From the NCBI GenBank assembly GCA_905182985.1, contig CAJJDN010000036.1, positions 497,584 through 561,583 on the forward strand: a stretch of DNA of 64,000 nt, read 5' to 3'. Below, piece after piece: positions 61,839-64,000 of this stretch. The stretch's first letter is position 1. Each line of letters begins with the position of its first letter. Below the pieces are notes generated by a model, which worked only from the letters and a program-made list of their open reading frames with translations, made no database searches and had not been told where the DNA came from. The stretch comes from Paramecium sonneborni (Eukaryota; Ciliophora; Oligohymenophorea; Peniculida; Parameciidae). The position numbers were made by a program, and so were the translations under genes.

Positions 61839-63251
61839 TCAAAATACAGATAAAAATTCATTAAATTATATGTTTAACTCAGTAGCAAGATCAAATGCTT
61901 ATTTTTCTGTTATTTAACATTCTAATTTGATTTTATTTAAAATATCATCTTTTTTATGGTGAACTTTAATGAATCCTTGTTCAACTAATAATTATATTTA
62001 TTAGTAGAATTGAACTGATTAATTAAATTGTTATTTTTCTATTGAAAAATCTTTATTCTCATTAATGGACATAAGAGATTATGCAATAGCAATTAATCTA
62101 TAAAGTGAAACTTTTTGTTTGACCTTTAATTGTTCTTTTACTTTAGATTACTTTTTATTTTTCTTTAGATCCCTAAATATGGTTGCATCTGTTTTTTCAG
62201 GATTTCTAGACGCATAATAAGATGATAACAAAATCAATGAAGGCAATTTAGGTAATTTAATTTTGGAAATTTCTAATGTTTAAATGGCAGTTTTTGTTTC
62301 TGCTTATTTTTTTTTAGATTCTTATTATGATTTTTACTATGGGTTTTTTTAAGATTCAACTTCCTCAATTAAATCTTTAAATTCTTTAGAATTAATTTAT
62401 AAAAAAGGGTTTTCAAATAATAGTTGTCTTGCATTGATGTATTATTATTTAATCAGAATTTATTCCTCAGGTGTAAGATTTACACATTAATAAATAAAAT
62501 TTTCGAATAAACCTACAGCAATTTAAATTAAATTATTTAAATTTATAGTGATTATAGAAAAAGTAACAAAGACATCTTTGGCTACCTAACCAGCAAATGC
62601 CCGAACATTATCTTATTTCTATACTTAATAATCTTCTAACATGATTGCTCTATACATAATATGTGCATAAATTATTCTTATTTATAATACTTCATCAAAT
62701 GATTGAAAGATCATGGTAATTCCCAAAGGCATTTCAATAATATTTGGAAGCTGATTACAGATAAAAATAAAGTTAATTGAACAAGTTTTTGATTTGATTT
62801 CTGAAAGCGCGAATAATTTTTACAAATAAATAAACTCAATTTAAGGGTATTAAGGAGCATCAATAATAATATAGGCTCTAAATATGTTTGATATATCATA
62901 CCGTCTGTTTTTCTAATTTGATGTAGATATGATAGAGTTCAATCTGATAATTAGTTCACTAAACTTGCTTATCTTAGTTAATTCCTAATTCCATAATTCA
63001 CTAATTTCGTTAACAATAGCTTGTAGTAAACTTTATTTTGTCAAACACTAAATAATACTAATCATTTCTACCTACATCATATTAATTCTTTTATGAGGTA
63101 TTTTCAATTTATCTAAACAAAAATGTACAGCTGTTGTTTTACCTACTCCATTTGGACCAATGACATAGGTATTATTATATTGACCTAATATCCAATACAA
63201 TTAGTTATATTAAGGTGTTTCTGAAAATAATTCTTCTAATTGTTAAATCAT
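61839..63251 (-). CDS. ORC5: Origin recognition complex subunit 5 (ORC5)
   Basis: 470 residues in one open frame without intron. The AAA+ Walker A is VIGPNGVGKTTAVHF, preceded by LYWILGQYNNTY. A Walker-B-like stretch is AYIIIDAPQYPQ, with the usual acidic residue at IIID. The C-terminal half has the ORC5 block LPKLPSLILLSSYYASRNPE followed by KTDATIF, and a winged-helix part with SLYRLIAIAQSL. ORC5 is an ATP-binding subunit of the complex that licenses replication origins. The protein is close to the usual length. Confidence 0.85.
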
Positions 63252-63335
63252 TAATTTATCAAATATATAAAAATATAAATGAAATGAAAAAATGTAGAAA
63301 CCCAAAATAAGGCTACAAAAATATTTAGAGAATTT
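63252..63335. other. Short spacer
   Basis: A short AT-rich spacer between ORC5 and the broken gene at the right edge. Nothing specific is seen. Confidence 0.4.
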
Positions 63336-64000
63336 TCACAATCTTTGAAATGAGGCTTTATGTTTAAAACTATTTTTACCAAAATTACTGATCTACTTAA
63401 CAATATCAAAATAAACTTCATCTGCTATAGTATGGCTGATAAATTCATTCCAAATAATTAAACTAAAGGCTAGGCAACTTAAGGCTGTATGATTTTTTAT
63501 GGGATTTCCATTAACCTTATTTACATCTAGAGGTTATTTGGAAATCTTATGTTTTGTGCTTCAATAATTCTTTGATAGCAAGTTAATAAAAACTTTGAAT
63601 TAAATAATATTAATTGCATTGTGCAATAGATTTATGAGTTTTAATACAACATAATCCAAACATTAAAGGATTTGATAGTTTTTTTAAACTTGAATATAAT
63701 CTTTAAGATATAGCTCAGTAGAATTTTGACTTTGTTCGACTATTTAGAAGATAAATTAGAATTTAAATTAATACTGATAATCTAAAAATATATAAATTAT
63801 CCAAATGTTATTATGCAGGATGTTCAATAAGTTTGATAAAATGATCAATTAATCTTGTTTTTATATTAGATTGTATTTAAATTTTGCTTTGTTGAAGTAA
63901 AACTTTGGGAAAGTAAAATTAATAATTTTTGAAGAAATTTGTAATCTTAGATTATACTAATAAATTATTTTATTTAATTAAATCATAATTATACAAAAAT
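63336..64000 (-). pseudogene. Broken gene at the window edge, family unknown
   Basis: Minus-strand coding with helical, protein-like content: LIDHFIKLIEHPAQQHLDN, SQNSTELYLKDYIQVQKN, LKLINLLHNAINIIQF. An in-frame TGA at 63563-63561 is followed in the same frame by KHKISKQPLDVNKVNGNP and ALSCLAFSLIIWNEFIS, ending at the TGA 63338-63336. One further frame change lies near 63770. The 5' end is outside the window. Probably a decayed paralogue; an intron missed by eye could explain part of it. Confidence 0.45.

Noticed and set aside
35490..63563. Idea that TGA is read as an amino acid in this organism
   Set aside because: More than twenty intact genes end at TGA exactly where their families end. 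The few internal TGA codons occur mainly in genes with additional frame damage, which fits pseudogenes better.
63695..63760. tRNA-like sequence with TAGCTCAGTAG and TTGTTCGAC
   Set aside because: The two boxes are too close for a tRNA, no acceptor stem or anticodon arm forms, and the stretch lies in minus-strand coding.
1..64000. CRISPR arrays, insertion sequences, telomeric repeats, rRNA
   Set aside because: Nothing of the sort was seen; the only long direct repeats are the contig-end overlaps at N positions.

Overview
This window reads as macronuclear DNA of a Paramecium, probably of the aurelia group. The sequence is extremely AT-rich. Genes only make sense when TAA and TAG are read as glutamine and TGA is the sole stop. 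Introns are tiny (about 20-35 nt, GT...AG) and genes are packed tens of bases apart. One gene (54147-55321, minus) has the signal-peptide plus coiled-coil build of a Paramecium trichocyst matrix protein. Standard-code translation cuts almost every gene into pieces, so coordinates here come from reading exons by eye with the ciliate code. In most intact genes, removing the proposed introns leaves an exact whole number of codons.

Layout, left to right: a Cache-domain sensor fragment (minus); a C2H2 zinc-finger gene; a SAM-FHA-FHA gene whose stop overlaps the start of a Rho-type GTPase; a protein phosphatase 4 regulatory subunit 3 (SMEK) homologue; a Q-rich coiled-coil protein; a two-pore cation channel; a small ORF; a basic Q-rich protein; BUD31; NAD(P)H-hydrate dehydratase; a myosin with RCC1-like repeats in its tail; a small basic protein; a cAMP-receptor-like GPCR; a Q/R-rich hypothetical; a CaMK-like kinase; an ABCC transporter; a gene-poor stretch; a decayed SF-assemblin; a coiled-coil protein divergent from a CEP78-like LRR protein; a decayed gene; a 1690-residue cysteine-rich receptor-like protein; two tandem WD40 genes; a decayed gene; a small KEN/D-box protein; a PIP kinase; a tetraspan protein; a relic; a protein with two DGTGRD motifs; the trichocyst matrix protein divergent from LSM3; a membrane protein; a coiled-coil protein; a hybrid histidine kinase; ORC5; and a decayed gene at the right edge.

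Two window-wide observations matter most. First, four places with N (589, 10902, 18685-18789, 56155) are flanked by long identical direct repeats (588 to 1104 nt seen). These look like unmerged contig-end overlaps, so BUD31, LSM3 and parts of other genes appear twice artificially. Second, several genes carry an in-frame TGA with clear coding on both sides in one frame, or several frame breaks. This fits decaying paralogues after whole-genome duplication, although homopolymer frame breaks in the conserved SMEK gene show that some breaks may be sequencing errors.

Functionally the set is ordinary eukaryotic housekeeping (splicing, RNA decay, replication, phosphatase control) mixed with ciliate membrane, signalling, secretory and cytoskeletal genes. 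There is no operon structure, no prokaryotic mobile element and no CRISPR array.
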